A stretch of 6,114 nucleotides of DNA from an uncultured Prevotella sp. (GTDB taxonomy: Bacteria > Bacteroidota > Bacteroidia > Bacteroidales > Bacteroidaceae), in the NCBI GenBank assembly GCA_934229335.1, contig CAKQDQ010000135.1:1-6114 (forward strand). The letters are read 5' to 3'. Positions 5,566-6,114 of this stretch are shown here, piece by piece. The stretch's first letter is position 1. Every line of letters starts with the position of its first letter. A model generated the notes under the pieces. The model saw nothing but the letters and a program-made list of their open reading frames with translations. It was not told where the DNA came from and ran no database searches. A program made the position numbers and the translations under genes.

Positions 5566-5587
5566 CACGGTATCACCGTGTCACCGT
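5566..5587. repeat. Small hairpin and tandem octamer between htpG and the plug gene
   Basis: CACGGT-ATC-ACCGTG at 5566-5580 is a perfect 6-bp stem with a 3-base loop. It overlaps a tandem octamer, ATCACCGT (5572-5579) followed by GTCACCGT (5580-5587). It sits 16 bases upstream of the chosen plug ATG at 5549 and includes the alternative GTG at 5576. No U-run follows on the transcribed strand, so it is not a convincing terminator. It might influence translation of the plug gene or mark an mRNA processing site. Confidence 0.35.
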
Positions 5588-5591
5588 TGTG

Positions 5592-6114
5592 TTAGAGTTG
5601 GTTCAGCGTTCTCTTTAAGAACTTATCGAGAGCCTCACCTTTCAGCATACCGTTTTGTAGCAGTGCGAGGTCAATCAACTGTGGAACAGTGTCCTCCTTC
5701 GCGCTACCGTCCAGAACGCCCTTGATGAGCTTGTTGTCGCTGTTCAGCACTACGCTGTATGTGTCAGGCATCTCACCGTAGAATGCCATACCGCTCTGAT
5801 AGCGTGACATATCCTTCATACGACGCATATACTCACTCTGTGTGAACACTACAGGGGCGGCAGTCTCGCCAAGAGCCTTAACCTCAACATTAAAGTTCAC
5901 CTTGTCGATAGTAGGCAACTTACCCTTAAACGCCTCTGTCAATTTGTCGGTATCTTCTTTGCTAAGGTCAACCTTCTTCTCTTCCTCCTTAGGAATAAGG
6001 CGGTCGATGATGTCAGCGTCAACACGTGTGAAACGGCTCTTTTCAAACTTCTGCTCAAACATAGACGTTGTGGCGGTGTCAAGTTGTCCGTCAAACAGCA
6101 GTACAGAGTAGCCC
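5592..6114 (-). CDS. htpG: HtpG (Hsp90-family chaperone), C-terminal part, cut by window edge
   Basis: This is the last 173 codons plus a TAA stop of a gene whose 5' part lies beyond the right edge. The frame stays open to base 6113, so the Met at 6062 is internal and not a start. Before that Met the frame reads GYSVLLFDGQLDTATTS, a typical stretch of bacterial Hsp90 just ahead of the C-terminal dimerisation domain. Further on, SEYMRRMKDMSRYQSGMAFY and the ending ALLQNGMLKGEALDKFLKR match the dimerisation domain and tail of HtpG proteins of Bacteroides and Prevotella. HtpG is an ATP-dependent cytosolic chaperone; its N-terminal ATPase and middle domains are not in this window. The family identification rests on these remembered motifs and is firm. 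The downstream plug gene starts 42 bases after the stop on the same strand, with no strong terminator between them. Confidence 0.95.
   Translation of the reverse strand, partial: GYSVLLFDGQLDTATTSMFEQKFEKSRFTRVDADIIDRLIPKEEEKKVDLSKEDTDKLTEAFKGKLPTIDKVNFNVEVKALGETAAPVVFTQSEYMRRMKDMSRYQSGMAFYGEMPDTYSVVLNSDNKLIKGVLDGSAKEDTVPQLIDLALLQNGMLKGEALDKFLKRTLNQL

Noticed and set aside
5550..5576. GTG start at 5576 for the plug gene
   Set aside because: It adds nine residues (MIPWLKTIS) ahead of the ATG at 5549, whose product begins directly with a signal peptide. ATG is the better codon, and the GTG lies in the hairpin.
5592..6062. A 156-residue standalone gene starting at the Met at 6062
   Set aside because: The same frame continues upstream to the window edge with clear HtpG sequence, so this is the interior of htpG.

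Overview
The window looks like chromosome from the Bacteroidota, most likely order Bacteroidales and perhaps a Prevotella-like genus. The evidence is a type IX secretion system plug protein (DUF5103 type), an HtpG tail that reads like Bacteroides/Prevotella HtpG, the lack of Shine-Dalgarno sites before the genes, and a TAnnTTTG-type -7 element. The genus is inference. All six supported genes are on the minus strand, so transcription runs from the right edge to the left.

Right half (6114 to 3436): the C-terminal part of htpG (Hsp90 chaperone, cut by the window edge), a secreted protein of the DUF5103/T9SS plug family, and nudC (Nudix NADH pyrophosphatase/NAD-decapping enzyme). The gaps are 42 and 5 bases, so plug and nudC are probably co-transcribed, perhaps by read-through from htpG.

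Middle (3435 to 3071): 365 bases without a convincing gene. It holds a candidate minus-strand promoter and, between that promoter and the next gene, a 225-bp element bounded by imperfect 30-bp terminal inverted repeats and flanked by TTA on both sides. This looks like a MITE or a deleted insertion sequence lying in the 5' leader of the next operon. It is the least expected structure in the window.

Left half (3070 to 136): a HisC-like PLP enzyme, a LicC-like nucleotidyltransferase and a CDP-alcohol phosphatidyltransferase-family membrane protein, in that transcription order. Together they suggest that a phosphorylated (possibly amino) alcohol or a phosphonate is made, activated as a CDP derivative and transferred to a lipid or other acceptor. 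The product cannot be read from the sequence. The membrane enzyme lacks the fourth conserved Asp of its family motif (Gly114 instead). A 145-bp spacer before it is full of alternative G/T-rich inverted repeats. The last 135 bases at the left edge are AT-rich, contain short direct repeats and show no gene.
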